From: Nothopassalora personata
Lineage: Eukaryota; Ascomycota; Dothideomycetes; Mycosphaerellales; Mycosphaerellaceae
Length of the DNA: 64,000 nucleotides
Assembly (NCBI GenBank): GCA_033816765.1
Contig: CM066291.1
Coordinates: 1,364,001-1,428,000 of the forward strand
Reading direction: 5' to 3'
Below, piece by piece: positions 27,751 through 38,744 of this stretch (position 1 is its first letter; the number at the start of each line of letters is the position of its first letter). Made by a program: the position numbers and the translations under genes. The notes beneath the pieces are model-generated. The model saw only the letters and a program-made list of their open reading frames with translations, was not told where the DNA came from and made no database searches.

Positions 27751-27755
27751 TAACT

Positions 27756-28415
27756 ACCTACCTATTCTTTTATACCTTTCTATATAGGTGCTACTCTAAG
27801 ACAAAAGGCTACTATAATGTGTCCCTATAGTAGTAATTTGACTAACATCCCTATAAGTCCCTATCGAGGCAAGTTTTTTTTAAAAATGAATCCCCATAGA
27901 AGTAATAAACGACATAATTGTTCCTATGGGAGTAATTCACCGATTTCACGGGACGATTTCGCAAACCATTGACTTATGTCTCATCGTAGATTCGGGCCAA
28001 TCTTGCGTCGGTCTAGACACGCCCAGTCCTGCAACTGCATGAGGATCTTCACATATGGTGGTCAAGACGCTACCCAGCGTGTCTATAGAAGCGTAGGACG
28101 AGTGCATTTTCCGACGGGGCAAGTACATTTACAATTCATTGTCGTCTACGTCTTTGCTAGTTCTCAACAACACAGTCTTATCCACATCATATTCAGACTC
28201 CGACAGCTTCGCTCTTCGGTCTTCACCTCCTTTGAAACAAAAAACCCTACTCCGCCCCCCTGCACCCTCGCGTTCCAAACGTCCGAACACCTTGACCCAA
28301 AGTCTAGACCCGTGAGAACGATATAGGAACGAACGAACTGCTCTGCCACCTCCTAGAGTCTAAGGATGGTAAGGAACTCAGGCCCGAGGATCAAAGATGC
28401 GCAAACGGTAGTACT
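27756..28415. other. Transition from transposon nest to host DNA; no gene seen
   Basis: The first 150 bp are still TA-rich, with three loosely repeated words of the type CCTATRGNAGTAATT (about 27822, 27892, 27925). After about 27950 base composition is normal. Short frames here look non-coding. Confidence 0.4.
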
Positions 28416-28643
28416 TCAGAAGGCGAGCGATCTCTTACTAAGCTCCGCTGGGGTGTAGTTCACTAAGTAGAAGGGTGGATCAGGGTGAGCGAACGACCGG
28501 TGTAGAAAGTCTTCTAGGCGACTTAGGGTCGGGATGCAGAGGTAGTTGATGAAGAGGATACTGCTTGAGACGAAGAGCCATGGTGCGAGAACGGTGCTGT
28601 TGGCGACTGGGGGTAGTGCGGTCGGGATGAGCTCAGCGGCCAT
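28416..28643 (-). CDS. Possible small membrane protein, unrecognised
   Basis: From an internal ATG at about 28643 a 75-codon frame encodes one hydrophobic segment (VLAPWLFVSSSILFINYLCI) followed by a charged tail (RLEDFLHRSFAHPDPPFYLVNY). The same frame stays open upstream to 28805. No family is recognised. It may be a real small gene, a first exon or a remnant. A GT-rich microsatellite lies upstream (about 28819-28850). Confidence 0.3.
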   Translation of the reverse strand: MAAELIPTALPPVANSTVLAPWLFVSSSILFINYLCIPTLSRLEDFLHRSFAHPDPPFYLVNYTPAELSKRSLAF

Positions 28644-28805
28644 GGTGTCAGATCTGATTCTGAAGTAGCTCAAGTGTGTAGAGCGAGAAATGAGCGAGTC
28701 ATGGCAATCTGATATTAGTTTATGGTTGTTTGCTCGTTCCTTGATCACGTCTTCAGCTGCCTTGTGCTCCCTTCTTCCAGGATCTACCTGCATCACATTC
28801 GTCAA

Positions 28806-30059
28806 CTTACTTGATTTGTGTTGTGTGTGTGTGTCTTGATTGTGTGTGTCTACAAAGGAAGAAAGGCAGCTATATAACTAGCTTGTGCACAGGCACGGAC
28901 CCTCCAACCCCATTCACTTCAAGTCATAATCGTCTAAAACTTGGCCTTTCTCTTTCGCTTGTAAACTATAGCAGCTATTGCAGTACATGAGTCGAAGCAA
29001 GAATGTGGGTGAACAATATTTTGCACGTGTACGCCAAGACTACTCCTCACGTTGGCCAGGCCCAACATGCCTGGTATGGAGCTTCATTATCAGACAACAT
29101 CACCCACAGAAGCCGGTACACTACTCGTGTCATGCCTTCGTCTTCTACAATGATCGCCAAACTGACACCCCACTAACGAGTCCTTCACTGTTCCCTCACA
29201 CAGCCACATCACTCCTCGTGTCAGCTGTGAAACAAGGCGAAGTCTGTCGCTCATCCGCGCGCGGATCGCCAAGGATCTGGAAGAAATCACCAACAATATC
29301 AAGGAGAGCTTTCAAAAATGGATGTCCTGGATACATAGAACGCGGATCGGTGTTTTCTAGTTGATTCCTGGATCTCAGGAAGGTCTCCAAGAGGTCCAGC
29401 ACGTCGTTCATTGGCACACCATGCTGGCATGCATAGAAACTCTGCATTTTTGCAGGGAGATTACAGATGCGCCTCAGACTTGTTCACGTCGCTAGGGGGA
29501 ACTAGTGTAGCGATTTGTTAGCAAGCACGAGCCGACGTCAACATAGTTCTCTTCACGAACTACGGCGAGGATCTTTTTGAATGTGTCCAATGTGGTGCGA
29601 GTCTTGTCTTCACGAGCGTTTCTCGCGCTTTCAGACAGCCAGGTGATTGGCTTCTGTGTGCCGCGCATATATCGTATGTAGGTGGTACTTCTCATTCACG
29701 CGGGGGGATTTCATGGGACGCACGAGCGCGAAGGCGACTTCTTGCGTTTGGCGGGTTGGTGCTCTGAGGTGTTCGACGGACAATGAGTACAACTACGTTG
29801 TTAGAAGACATGTCAGTCTAACCGCGCGGCCCGGACCGAGCGATGGTTCCGAAGTCGAGTGAATGCTGTCATGAGGTGACCCAGGCGGTGTGCCTGGCGG
29901 CTGGAGTCATCAATTCATCGATTCATCTTGCTGACTTCCCCAACGGCAGGTGGCAAGTATGCCACCTCGCTGCCTGCGCCGCGCTATGCTCGGAGGGAAC
30001 GCCTCTATAGTACAACACGGCCACTTCCCAAGCAAGCCTTTCCCGCTGCATGCCAGTCA
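28806..30059. other. No supported gene
   Basis: Host-like composition. The best frame is 29196-29447 (-), 83 codons, helical (MNDVLDLLETFLRSRNQ...HPFLKALLDIVGDFFQIL), unrecognised and without clear splice context. 3' ends of neighbouring genes are probably included near 30000-30059. Confidence 0.3.
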
Positions 30060-31054
30060 TCACTTCGTCTGATCCGGCGTCCTCGCCATGCCCGCTCCAA
30101 CTCCTCGCAACAACACAATCGTGTTCCCCGTCTGCACACTCTGCCCCAACTTCTCGCCGAACTCCAGCAGCCTGCCTCCTTCCACGTGGAAGATCCTCAA
30201 CTTATCTTCCTCACTCTCGCTCCGGTTGTTCACGTTCTGCACCTGCAAGCTCTTCGCCGCAAGATCCAAAACTCTGCCGATCGAGTACTCGGAGCTGTAG
30301 AAGAAATTGCCCTTCGGTATCTTGGCCGTAATCGTGTCACTCGATGCCTCCACGTGTAGGTATATCCTCTTGTCTTGTGGGATCTTGTCTTCCCCCTTTG
30401 CCGTCTTCTTCAATGTTGCGGTTGCTGCTATTGAGGCTGCGGCGGATTGTTTTGCTTTTGTCTGTGGTAGGCTGGCTTTCTTCGATGCTCCCCATGCTCT
30501 TAGCTTTTCCAGCGCTGCTAGACCTTTCTCTTTTTGTGTTTGTTGTCCACCAGGTCTGGCGCCTTTTGGTGTGAGGTTCGCGCAGTTGTGCTCATGGGTG
30601 AAGCGATGCTTCAAGCAATACCGATAATTGCACTTGTCGCACTGCACGCCCGTCACCAGCGGTGTATCTATGAGCGTCTTGCACGATGCTTCGGAGCATT
30701 GCTGTTCGTGTGTGAGGATGTTCGGTTTGGGCGAGGGAGTATAGCCTCGTAATGCGCTCCCGCGGTTCGCGTCTGCTCGTCTTCGCGCCCATTCGCCGGC
30801 TTTGGGACATTGATGGGCGGTTTCAGTGCGGTGATCTAAGCAAAACTTGCTGGGATGTGTCAGCCAAACGTTGCTCCTGCTATACTGTCGAGATCACTTA
30901 CACACCCTTGACAGCTCTCGCACTTAAAGGGAAGGAAGTCCAGCTGCCGACAGAAGGGCATCTGGCAGTGTGCGCCTATTGCTTCCACGTCGCCGACCGA
31001 CATTTTGCTGAAGCTTTCGTCTGCGGATGGTTCGGGTGTTCGTGAGTTTGACAT
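30060..31054 (-). CDS. CUZ1: AN1-type zinc-finger protein, CUZ1/ZFAND1 family
   Basis: Two exons: ATG at 31054 to about 30902, then about 30845 to 30060. Exon 1 ends in CESC, and exon 2 opens with FCLDHR, so the first AN1 finger (C-x2-C-x9-12-C-x2-C-x4-C-x2-H-x5-H-x-C) is rebuilt across the intron. Donor GTAAGT at 30901 with acceptor AAG gives 312 aa; donor at 30905 with CAG at 30850 keeps the frame too. A second AN1 finger follows (CDKCNYRYCLKHRFTHEHNC). A basic linker and a ubiquitin-like C-terminal domain (RIYLHVEASSD, FHVEGGRLLEFGEKL, IVLLRG) complete the Cuz1 layout. In yeast and man this family links Cdc48/p97 and the proteasome and helps in arsenite stress and stress-granule clearance. 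Cytosolic. Confidence 0.88.
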
Positions 31055-31756
31055 GGCTGTGGCCGGAGTATGAGTTGTTATAAAGGGTACTTGTCGTGGT
31101 GCACGTGTTCATTGACGGCCTAACGATTGCTCATCAGCGCTGAGGCAAAGAAGATTCTGGGCGATGGGTGCTCGGCGCTCGGCTCGTTGTGGTTGCTCGG
31201 GGATGGCTGTGACTGGTACTCGTAGTACGAAACTGTCACTTAGCTCTACTGTATGCAGCAACATCAATATGCTGAGCCCTATCTACAGTATACGAGTCGC
31301 CGCGGGCTCGACGTCACGTGGTGTTCTATGTAGATGATGGGAGCTGCAGGCATCACATGCAAGCGCAGGGTTGGCAGTGACGGCTCGGTCCTTTCGATGA
31401 GCCGTGTCTGTGGTGTGGTGTGCGTGTGGTGCTTGTCGCGCTAAGTCTTATCAGCGGCGAGCGCGGAGACGACGCGGGGCCCAGCACGAGTCACCCAAGA
31501 GCTTCATCAGCTCCATCTATCTCCTGCCCGTGTTGCCGAGCTCCTCTCTTCTCCCGTCCTGCCTGTTCACGTTGCATCGTTGTTTCCTGGTTGTCCCCGT
31601 GCTACCAGTAAGTTTGCTTGAGGCTCGAGGCAACAGCTGGGACATCGTTCTATCGTTGATGACAGGAAGCTCCGCTAACGACATCACCAACGAGCTGACC
31701 AACCCACAGCATCGCGCATCGCGTGCTCTGAGCTCGGCGGAGAGGCATAGGCGACC
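31055..31756. promoter_or_regulatory. Divergent intergenic region between CUZ1 and the 1345-aa gene
   Basis: About 700 bp serving as the upstream region for two divergently transcribed genes. A CACGTG box (31314-31319) and pyrimidine-rich stretches (about 31480-31610) are visible. CAGTAAGTTTG at about 31608 could be a donor of a 5' UTR intron. No coding frame is convincing. Confidence 0.4.
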
Positions 31757-34700
31757 ATGTTACCTCCCCAGCTGCAGTACAGTCTACGCAAACGCTCGTT
31801 ATCGACTGGCTCCATCGACATCGTCCGAGCATCGACAAACTCCATCCTCGGCGGCCGTGTTGCTTCCTCCCAAACACGCAGCTTCTGGGGATGGCGTCGA
31901 CCAGATTACTCGTCCCATATCGATCCCATGTTTCACCGCTTCACTCGCTACCGCACATTGAAGACACGGGCAAAGCTTCTCGATAAGCTCCGACGCAAAG
32001 GCCGATGGAATTGGGATGTCGAGCAGCGTCCCTTCTTCAGTCCAAAGCAAGTAAGATTAGCACATGACATCGGACGGCCCAGGTGGCGAGTCCCCCGAGA
32101 TGGTGGCAAGAAGGACGGCAAAGATGAGCATGTCAAGGAGGATAGCTACGAGCTTAGTGAGCGCGAGAAGGAGTGGAAAGGCCAGATGGAGTCGATGCGT
32201 AAGCGTATCGAGCAGGATCCATACGAGGCTGTCTTCGGAAGGAGATTCGAGCCATTCTGGAGCCCACTAGTCCCTAGTTGGATGCGTGAGGAAATGGGTC
32301 CATCCCGTTGGCCAAAGCCGAAGGAGACTCCCGGGGAGAGTGAGTCTACCACACAGTCGAATGTGAATCCCATGCCCAAAGCACCGCAAACACCACCCCC
32401 AAAGCCTGTAGATCATGTAAAGCCACATACGCAGAAGAAGACTGGCGATAATGATGGCGAAACTCCCAATGGCCAACACACTACCCCCTCGTACAATCCG
32501 GAGAATGTCCTTACTGAACCTGATCCAGACTCTCCAAACGGGCAATTGACCAACTATTCGTACTCGTCGTCAACCTCGTGGGACTCGTGGACGAAAAAAG
32601 CCCGCAAAGAAGAATGGGACTCTGTCTCTGGCGAGACAAGACGATACGAGTATGACCCCATTTCTAATCGCATGGTGGCGTTCACCGCTCCGAATACAAT
32701 GGAGTCGTCCATGGAGCACATCGGTGGACAGCGCAAACAAGACTCTGCTCTGCCAGACCCTAAAGCCAAGCCTGACCTGAAGATGTTGCGATCGAAAGTA
32801 CAAGATCGCCAACAGGCTGAAAGGTCGACTGCCCCAGCGAAGACGTCTCAAGCAACACGAACGGCAATACCTGTACCCACACAAACGACACCTTCTCACG
32901 CCCAAAAGACATCAGTCTACTTCCCATCGCTCATCAATACATCGGTCGTCTCGAAGACATCGAAGTCATCGCCTGTTGCGACCGTGCCAAAGAGTGAGCT
33001 TGATATGCTAACAGCAGCCGAAGTACGTGCATCTGTAGGGAAGGCGAAACAGGAGAGTATTGCGGAGCAGAGGCAGCAAGATCGTGCCTATCGCCATGGG
33101 AAGCTTGACCTCAAGCGGAGTCCGTGGGACCAGGCAGAGACACGCATCATACTTGAGAAGGAGCTTGACAGTCTGCAAGATCAAAAGGAAGCTCTTCTGA
33201 AGCACGGAGATGGCTTGTTCCACATCGAGAAACAGAAGAAAGATCTCGGCAAGCTTGAACAGAAGTCCGCCGAGGTCAACAAGCAGCTGAAGAGCCTCGA
33301 TGCTATAGAAGCCCAGCTCGCAGCTGGAAAGCCTAAAGATGCATTCGTCTTTGACAAGGCCAACAGCAATACTGCACTCGAGACAGCTCTATCACGACAG
33401 GCAAAGAAGTCGGAGACTACACCAAGTGCGGAGAAGCCTTCTCCGCAGAAGTCATTACAGTCATCTTTGGAGCGAATGCAGTCAAAGGAACTTAGTCTCG
33501 CGGATGAGCTGGACGATTCCGCCGCTCATGAGTCGACAGGAGAGCCCGTAAACTACAAAACTGTCAACATACCGAAGAACTGGGAGAAGCAGGCTGATTT
33601 ACTCCAAGCGAATCGTATTCAGCGCACACGCGGCACCAGTATCAACTCCAACGGCAACGATCTAGCAGCTGAGCTCAACGCAAAGAACGCTACGAAGTCG
33701 ATTGTCGAAGACGCGATGAAAGCGAGAAAGGCTGGTGCACGCTGGATCGACATCATGAACGCAAAGAGAGCTGCCTGGGAAGCCGAGAAAGCCGAGAAGA
33801 AGGCAGCAATTGAGGCACGCGATGCTGACAAGAACGCAAAACTTGAGAAAGCTAATGCTATGCTCGAGTCTGAAGTGAAGGAGCAGAAGTTCCTCATGCA
33901 AGCCCACGAGAACCGCTATGCACACAAGATTCGATCGCTACGGCAAGAGCTCGACACAGCATACAAGCAGAGCAGTGTCCAGGGTGATATGCACACCGAC
34001 AGGATCCGCAGTCTCGAGCAGGAACTTGAGAACGCTCAGAGAGCTGCTGGCGGCACATCTAAGATGGAAAAGTTCCAGAGCGAGCGAGAGCGGTATCAAC
34101 AGAAGATCCGTGATCTTCGGTCTGAGTTGGACGTGGCATTCAAGCAGAGTGCCGTCGCCTCGGAGAAGCATATCGAGCGGATCCGGTTCCTGGAGGCAGA
34201 ACTCGAAAAGGCTCTTACCCGTCGCACAGATACGCTCGAGATCGAAAAGCGACGCTGTGTGGACAAGGTCAGATCGCTACGGGAGGAACTCCACAGGACT
34301 TTCGAGCAGGGTAGGCCTCAAGGAGACAAGCACGTCGAGCGTATACGCGAGCTGGAGAAAGAGCTCGAGCAAGCTCGGAAGCCCACCAATGCCAAGCCTG
34401 TCGAAGCTATACAGGCTGAGGGTGACTTCAGTGCGAATGTGGCCAAGTACGCGAACAACGCGAAGTGGTACAAGCAGGCTCAGAATAATGCAGCAGTGAC
34501 CGGAAAGCCGACCGAGCAAGAAATCGACGAGGCAACCCGGAAGCAGAAAGACCAAGAGCTTGTGCGTGAAGTGAAGAATATCTACGAAAGCAGGTACGGC
34601 ACAATCGATGTCAACCATCGCCAGCCCTTGGACGATCAGGCGATGTCGGTTTTAGACGTTGGAAAGCAAGCACAGCAAGTCGTTGAGGTCGAGTCTGATG

Positions 34701-35794
34701 TCGATCTTGGCAAGGCTCTGGCAGACTACGAGCATGAGCAGCGATATGGCTACCGCAAAGATGACCTTGAGGCTGAAATCGCGGCACAAGAGAAGGAAGC
34801 GCACGAAGCGCAAGCTTTGATGACAGCAGACTCGTCTGGCAAGATGACACAGTCTGTCGCCACCAAGCTCGCTCTTGACCAAGACTCCCATGGTGTCCGT
34901 ATTGTTGATGATGCTGCGCCTCGGCTGATTCCGACAGAGATCGCTGCTCGTAGCAAGCAAGAGGCAACCAAGTCGAAGGAGGAGTTAAACAGCTTCGACA
35001 TTACTTGGGAAGAGCCACCGGTCTACAAGATCCTGGCATACGACTCCGGTAATGACATGTTCTCGACCGCAACCACATCCTCGAACTTCACCGGCAACGA
35101 ACACCCCATCTCAATCCCCGAAGCTCTATCACAGCTGTACCAGCCAGCAAGATTCGTCCCTCACTTCTCAGAACTCCAGCGCGAGGGCTATCAAGTAATC
35201 CACGGCACCAAGGATTTGCTCGTCTTCAAGAAAGTCAAGGCTCCAGCTGCTACGCCTTCAATCGTTGACCATGGACTAATCAAGCCTGCCACTGAGGAAA
35301 CATCGACCACCAAGGCACCCAACACGACGGTCAACCCAGTTGACGGCATGACTCGCACAGTCGAGCCCGAGACAGGCAGCTTCGCTTCACCTACCGGCTT
35401 CGTCGGCGATCGATGGGACACTCCTGTCTTTGAAAAGCGACCCAACAACACGTCCTCCACGACCACCCCCGACCCCCTCACCGAATCGCTCAAAGAATAC
35501 GACACCAAACACTCGTACAACCCCCGCGTTAAGCGCGAGGAGCAAGTCTTCTCTGGTTCGCGGCTCTCCAGAAAGGAAAGGAAACGCCATCACCATGAAG
35601 CCAGCACGGAGCAAGTCAAAGAGTACAAGAAGAAGTGGAAGTCGTACCGTAGTCGCATGAGGTGGGCACTTGGAGTCGGTGTTGGCGCTAGCTGCGTTGC
35701 GTATGGGCTGGGTGCCGCTGCTGAGAGGAAGGAACGCAAGGAGAAGGAGAGGTGGGAGGAGATTCTGGAGGGGAGGAAGTCGAGGTGGTGGTAG
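31757..35794 (+). CDS. Large coiled-coil protein, probably mitochondrial inner-membrane anchored
   Basis: 1345 codons, apparently without introns. The N-terminus is basic, serine-rich and lacks acids (LRKRSLSTGS, TRSFWGWRR), like a mitochondrial presequence. It continues with a conserved-looking block around a YEAVFGRRFEPFWSP motif (about 155-175). The middle is disordered and rich in P, S and T. About 690-890 is a strong coiled coil made of three similar units of roughly 55 residues, each with a (H/K)(K/R)(I/V)RxLRxEL and an RIRxLExELE element. About 1090-1180 is a globular block (YKILAYDSGND, FVPHFSELQREGYQVIHGTKDLLVFKKV). Near the end, after a basic KERKRHHH stretch, lies one hydrophobic helix (WALGVGVGASCVAYGLGAAAE) and a charged tail. 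I recall similar fungal proteins labelled only serine/threonine-rich; function is not known to me. Confidence 0.85.
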   Translation: MLPPQLQYSLRKRSLSTGSIDIVRASTNSILGGRVASSQTRSFWGWRRPDYSSHIDPMFHRFTRYRTLKTRAKLLDKLRRKGRWNWDVEQRPFFSPKQVRLAHDIGRPRWRVPRDGGKKDGKDEHVKEDSYELSEREKEWKGQMESMRKRIEQDPYEAVFGRRFEPFWSPLVPSWMREEMGPSRWPKPKETPGESESTTQSNVNPMPKAPQTPPPKPVDHVKPHTQKKTGDNDGETPNGQHTTPSYNPENVLTEPDPDSPNGQLTNYSYSSSTSWDSWTKKARKEEWDSVSGETRRYEYDPISNRMVAFTAPNTMESSMEHIGGQRKQDSALPDPKAKPDLKMLRSKVQDRQQAERSTAPAKTSQATRTAIPVPTQTTPSHAQKTSVYFPSLINTSVVSKTSKSSPVATVPKSELDMLTAAEVRASVGKAKQESIAEQRQQDRAYRHGKLDLKRSPWDQAETRIILEKELDSLQDQKEALLKHGDGLFHIEKQKKDLGKLEQKSAEVNKQLKSLDAIEAQLAAGKPKDAFVFDKANSNTALETALSRQAKKSETTPSAEKPSPQKSLQSSLERMQSKELSLADELDDSAAHESTGEPVNYKTVNIPKNWEKQADLLQANRIQRTRGTSINSNGNDLAAELNAKNATKSIVEDAMKARKAGARWIDIMNAKRAAWEAEKAEKKAAIEARDADKNAKLEKANAMLESEVKEQKFLMQAHENRYAHKIRSLRQELDTAYKQSSVQGDMHTDRIRSLEQELENAQRAAGGTSKMEKFQSERERYQQKIRDLRSELDVAFKQSAVASEKHIERIRFLEAELEKALTRRTDTLEIEKRRCVDKVRSLREELHRTFEQGRPQGDKHVERIRELEKELEQARKPTNAKPVEAIQAEGDFSANVAKYANNAKWYKQAQNNAAVTGKPTEQEIDEATRKQKDQELVREVKNIYESRYGTIDVNHRQPLDDQAMSVLDVGKQAQQVVEVESDVDLGKALADYEHEQRYGYRKDDLEAEIAAQEKEAHEAQALMTADSSGKMTQSVATKLALDQDSHGVRIVDDAAPRLIPTEIAARSKQEATKSKEELNSFDITWEEPPVYKILAYDSGNDMFSTATTSSNFTGNEHPISIPEALSQLYQPARFVPHFSELQREGYQVIHGTKDLLVFKKVKAPAATPSIVDHGLIKPATEETSTTKAPNTTVNPVDGMTRTVEPETGSFASPTGFVGDRWDTPVFEKRPNNTSSTTTPDPLTESLKEYDTKHSYNPRVKREEQVFSGSRLSRKERKRHHHEASTEQVKEYKKKWKSYRSRMRWALGVGVGASCVAYGLGAAAERKERKEKERWEEILEGRKSRWW
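33900..34385 (+). repeat. Three degenerate tandem units in the coiled coil of the 1345-aa protein
   Basis: Units of roughly 55-60 codons each read (K)IRSLR-EL-, AF/AYKQS, then RIRxLExELE. They begin near 33912, 34095 and 34260. The DNA has diverged, so the duplication is old. Confidence 0.6.
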
Positions 35795-37673
35795 ATGCAT
35801 TGCATTTGGTTGGAGTTTATGGTTGATGAAGGTTATGGGTGCATGATGATATACGTGGAATGCTTGCGCTAACGCCGCTCTGATCTGTTCATGAATCTAG
35901 ATGAGGACGACACTGTAGGCGAGAGGAGATGAAATGATATTCCTCTGTATCAATTAGTGTCCAAGTTGCGTCGCCTGGGCATTAACTCGACCCGTCGTAG
36001 CGCATCCGGGCTGAGGAGCTGGAGCATCTTGGCTCTGGCCGATCATCGTGGATCCCTCGCCACTTGTCCACGAACCTCACGATCCCATCAGGCTGCCATC
36101 TACGAGCGTGGAATTGGCAATTCCCCATTCCGTACACGAATGGCGTCGCCACTGTCGAGTCTCAGTACCACTACTAACACCATCCAGGCTCCTCCAGCGA
36201 CAAATACATTCTTACGCTTTCCCTCCCTCACACACCCCCTTCATCGAGCCACGTCACATCCCACAAACAACTACAACCACCATAAATAAAACCCCCTCCA
36301 CCTCACCTCCCTCGCCACAGCTACAAGATCAGCAGACCCCGACGACTGTGTGAACGATTGCTTGGACGCTTGCACCGGCGGCACAATGACGAAACCCCAG
36401 TGTATAATTCCTTGTGTAAGCTTACAAAAACTCTTGATTTTCTTGTAGGAAATTTTTCGATGGGGTTATCCCATGTTCTGTAGTACCGGAGGTGTTTTTT
36501 CTTTTTGGAGTCGATCACTGTACTTGGCCTGGAGGAGTATGGAGGTTCCAGGAGTGGAAAGGTTGCAGTGGAGGATTGTCTTTCTTGGTGCTGGATTGTC
36601 TTTGGTGCTGGATTGTCTTTCTGAAGGGTGTGAGGAAGTGTGCTGAGAGCTTTGGAGGTTGACTTTGAGGGCGTTTGAAGTATTGAGTGCTGGTTGATGG
36701 GGGTAGTTGTTTTGATAGGTTGGAGAAGTCAAGGGCTTTCACGCAAGTATTTATAACATTCTTCATGACGGCAAAGGTCTCTATACTTGAGTCTGCTCAC
36801 GTCATAATACGAACAGGATTCTCCGTTGGGACTGTGGCATCGATCCGACTGTACGTCGGATGAACGTTGCACAGCTTGCATGCTGGCACAGCTTGGGCTG
36901 AGAGCCTTGGCCACAAGCATCGATGTGGATCGTCGAAGAGACCCTATGTTGGACTAGACCTCCGTCAGGCATGATGCTTGCGACAGAGTCGTGCAGAGCA
37001 GCTATGCAAGGCCAGTATGACTCTGCTCTTTCGCACTTCGTCAAGCTTGGTCGCTATTGCTTCGGTACATTTTCCAGAGTCCATCGAAGGCCGAGGCATC
37101 CATCTGAGACAGCCGAATATTCTCGAACAATAGGAGCATTGCATCGACGTTAATCCTCTCATACCAGTATGTTGAGGACACCACCAGGTAGGTACCTTGA
37201 CTTGGTTGCCACTCGAAGCTACTTGATCGGCAAGGTGGACGTGGCGACCGTTGTGTACAGATGAAGAGCATCGGATGCCAGACTGTTCGGCGGACATGGC
37301 CTGACTTGCTGCCACAGCGTATATGATATGGAGTATATGATATGGAGCCTTCGTCTGCCGCGTGGCCCATTGCGCCGAAACCCAATGAATGGCAATGATA
37401 TCGTCGAGGAGCTGACGCAGAGACAAAGGACGAACAAGCAGGAAGGTGCGGCCAAAGGTTTCGCCGTGGCCGGACGTGAACATCCCCACTCCCATCACAC
37501 CTAGTACTCATGCCTCCCGTCACATATGAGAAGCTCAGCGCCTAGCCAACACGAAGTTGAGAAACTTGACCTTGAGTCACATAGCGAGTGCAAATGTAAG
37601 AGCTGGATAAACGAAGGGCACCATTGGAGATGTTCATTGAAATCTTGCATACAAGGCTGTACCATTCGTGGCT
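35795..37673. other. No recognised gene in about 1.9 kb
   Basis: 3' flanks of two convergent genes plus unassigned sequence. A 17-bp unit GGTGCTGGATTGTCTTT is repeated at 36587-36620, and a 14-bp unit (ATATGATATGGAGT) at 37321-37347. Minus frames at 36965-37523 (up to 177 codons) overlap each other and have no family resemblance; a small gene there cannot be excluded. Confidence 0.4.
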
Positions 37674-38744
37674 CTACGAGATGAAGCAGAGGCAGTCGAG
37701 TCCGACGTAGAACACGAACAGTGGATAGACAGCCAAAGACACCCTGTTCTTGACCACGCCACTTCCTCCGAGAATGCTGATACCCGCTGCTAGTGACCAG
37801 AGTCCAAGCACGCTGTAGACCGGTATTCTTACGATCGTGGGTACTCGTAGTGCGCTGAGAAGTGCTGCGATGACCATTGGGAACAGGGTGTAGCCTATGA
37901 TGCAGACGGACTGGAAGAAGGAGCTACAAGTCACGTCAGCAGTTGTCGTGAAGTTGAGCAAAGTGCTCGACTTACATGTTACCACCCAACAGCTTGATCT
38001 GCAGCGTCACAATCGCCTCAGCAATCCAGACAGTCGCGAACACACCGCTGAACACCAGCGAGCGCTGATCGTCCCTGGCGTTCAAGCTTAGCAGGAAGGA
38101 GAGCAATAAGCAGAACAGCAGTGGTCCCCTGTAATCAATGTTAGCATCCTGCACATGCAGCTCTGATCGTTCCAGACATACCAGAGATCCCAATCCCTCA
38201 GCCCTTCACTCATGCCTCCCTCAAGCAGTTGATCCGCATCCGGCCACCTTCCCACAATACCCCTGACCTGCCCAATCACTCCCTCACCACCACCAGCTCC
38301 TTCACCGCCCTCTCCACCCATGCCACCTCCTCGTGCCATCACGCCTCCAAGGAGATACTTCGGCCACAGCACTTGTCGCATCTTCTCCCACACAGCCAGC
38401 AGATCTCTCCGCAGTGTATCCCACACACTCTCATCAATCGTATCTAGAGGGGCGCGACGGTCTTCACCGGGAATGGAGTTGTTCAGGTACCCTGTCGCGT
38501 TGTTTGCGGCGCGGTGATTTTGGTTCGCTTGTTGGTTGGAGATGTTGCCGGTCAAGGGTGCACGGTCGTGAGTGGATGATGGGTCTTCGAGGTCGTCAAG
38601 GGTAGCTGATGGGATTTGTTAGAGCAGTGAAGAAGTGGTATGGTGTGTTTCTGTCTTACTATCATCAGGATCTATCAGGCCGTCTTCAATGGGTTCGTTG
38701 GTGCCGTCGTGTCCACTGCCGCCGGCGGGGAGCATTGCGGCCAT
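37674..38744 (-). CDS. YIP4: Yip1-domain Golgi membrane protein, YIP4/YIPF6-like
   Basis: Four exons: 38744-38660, 38605-38182, 38128-37976, 37923-37674. They sum to 912 nt and give 303 aa. Donors are GTAAG, GTATGT and GTAAGT; acceptors end CAG, CAG and TAG. The cytosolic N-terminus carries the family motif TIDESVWDTLRRDLLAVWEKM, then a glycine-rich loop, then the RDWDLWGPLLFCL signature at the start of the membrane domain. Five hydrophobic segments follow, including SFFQSVCIIGYTLFPMVIAALL and a C-terminal VSLAVYPLFVFYVGLDCLC. Family members work with Ypt/Rab GTPases in ER-Golgi traffic. The glycine-rich loop (ARGGGMGGEGGEGAGGGEG) is a local expansion. The N-terminus is acidic and lacks a signal peptide, as usual. 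Confidence 0.93.
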
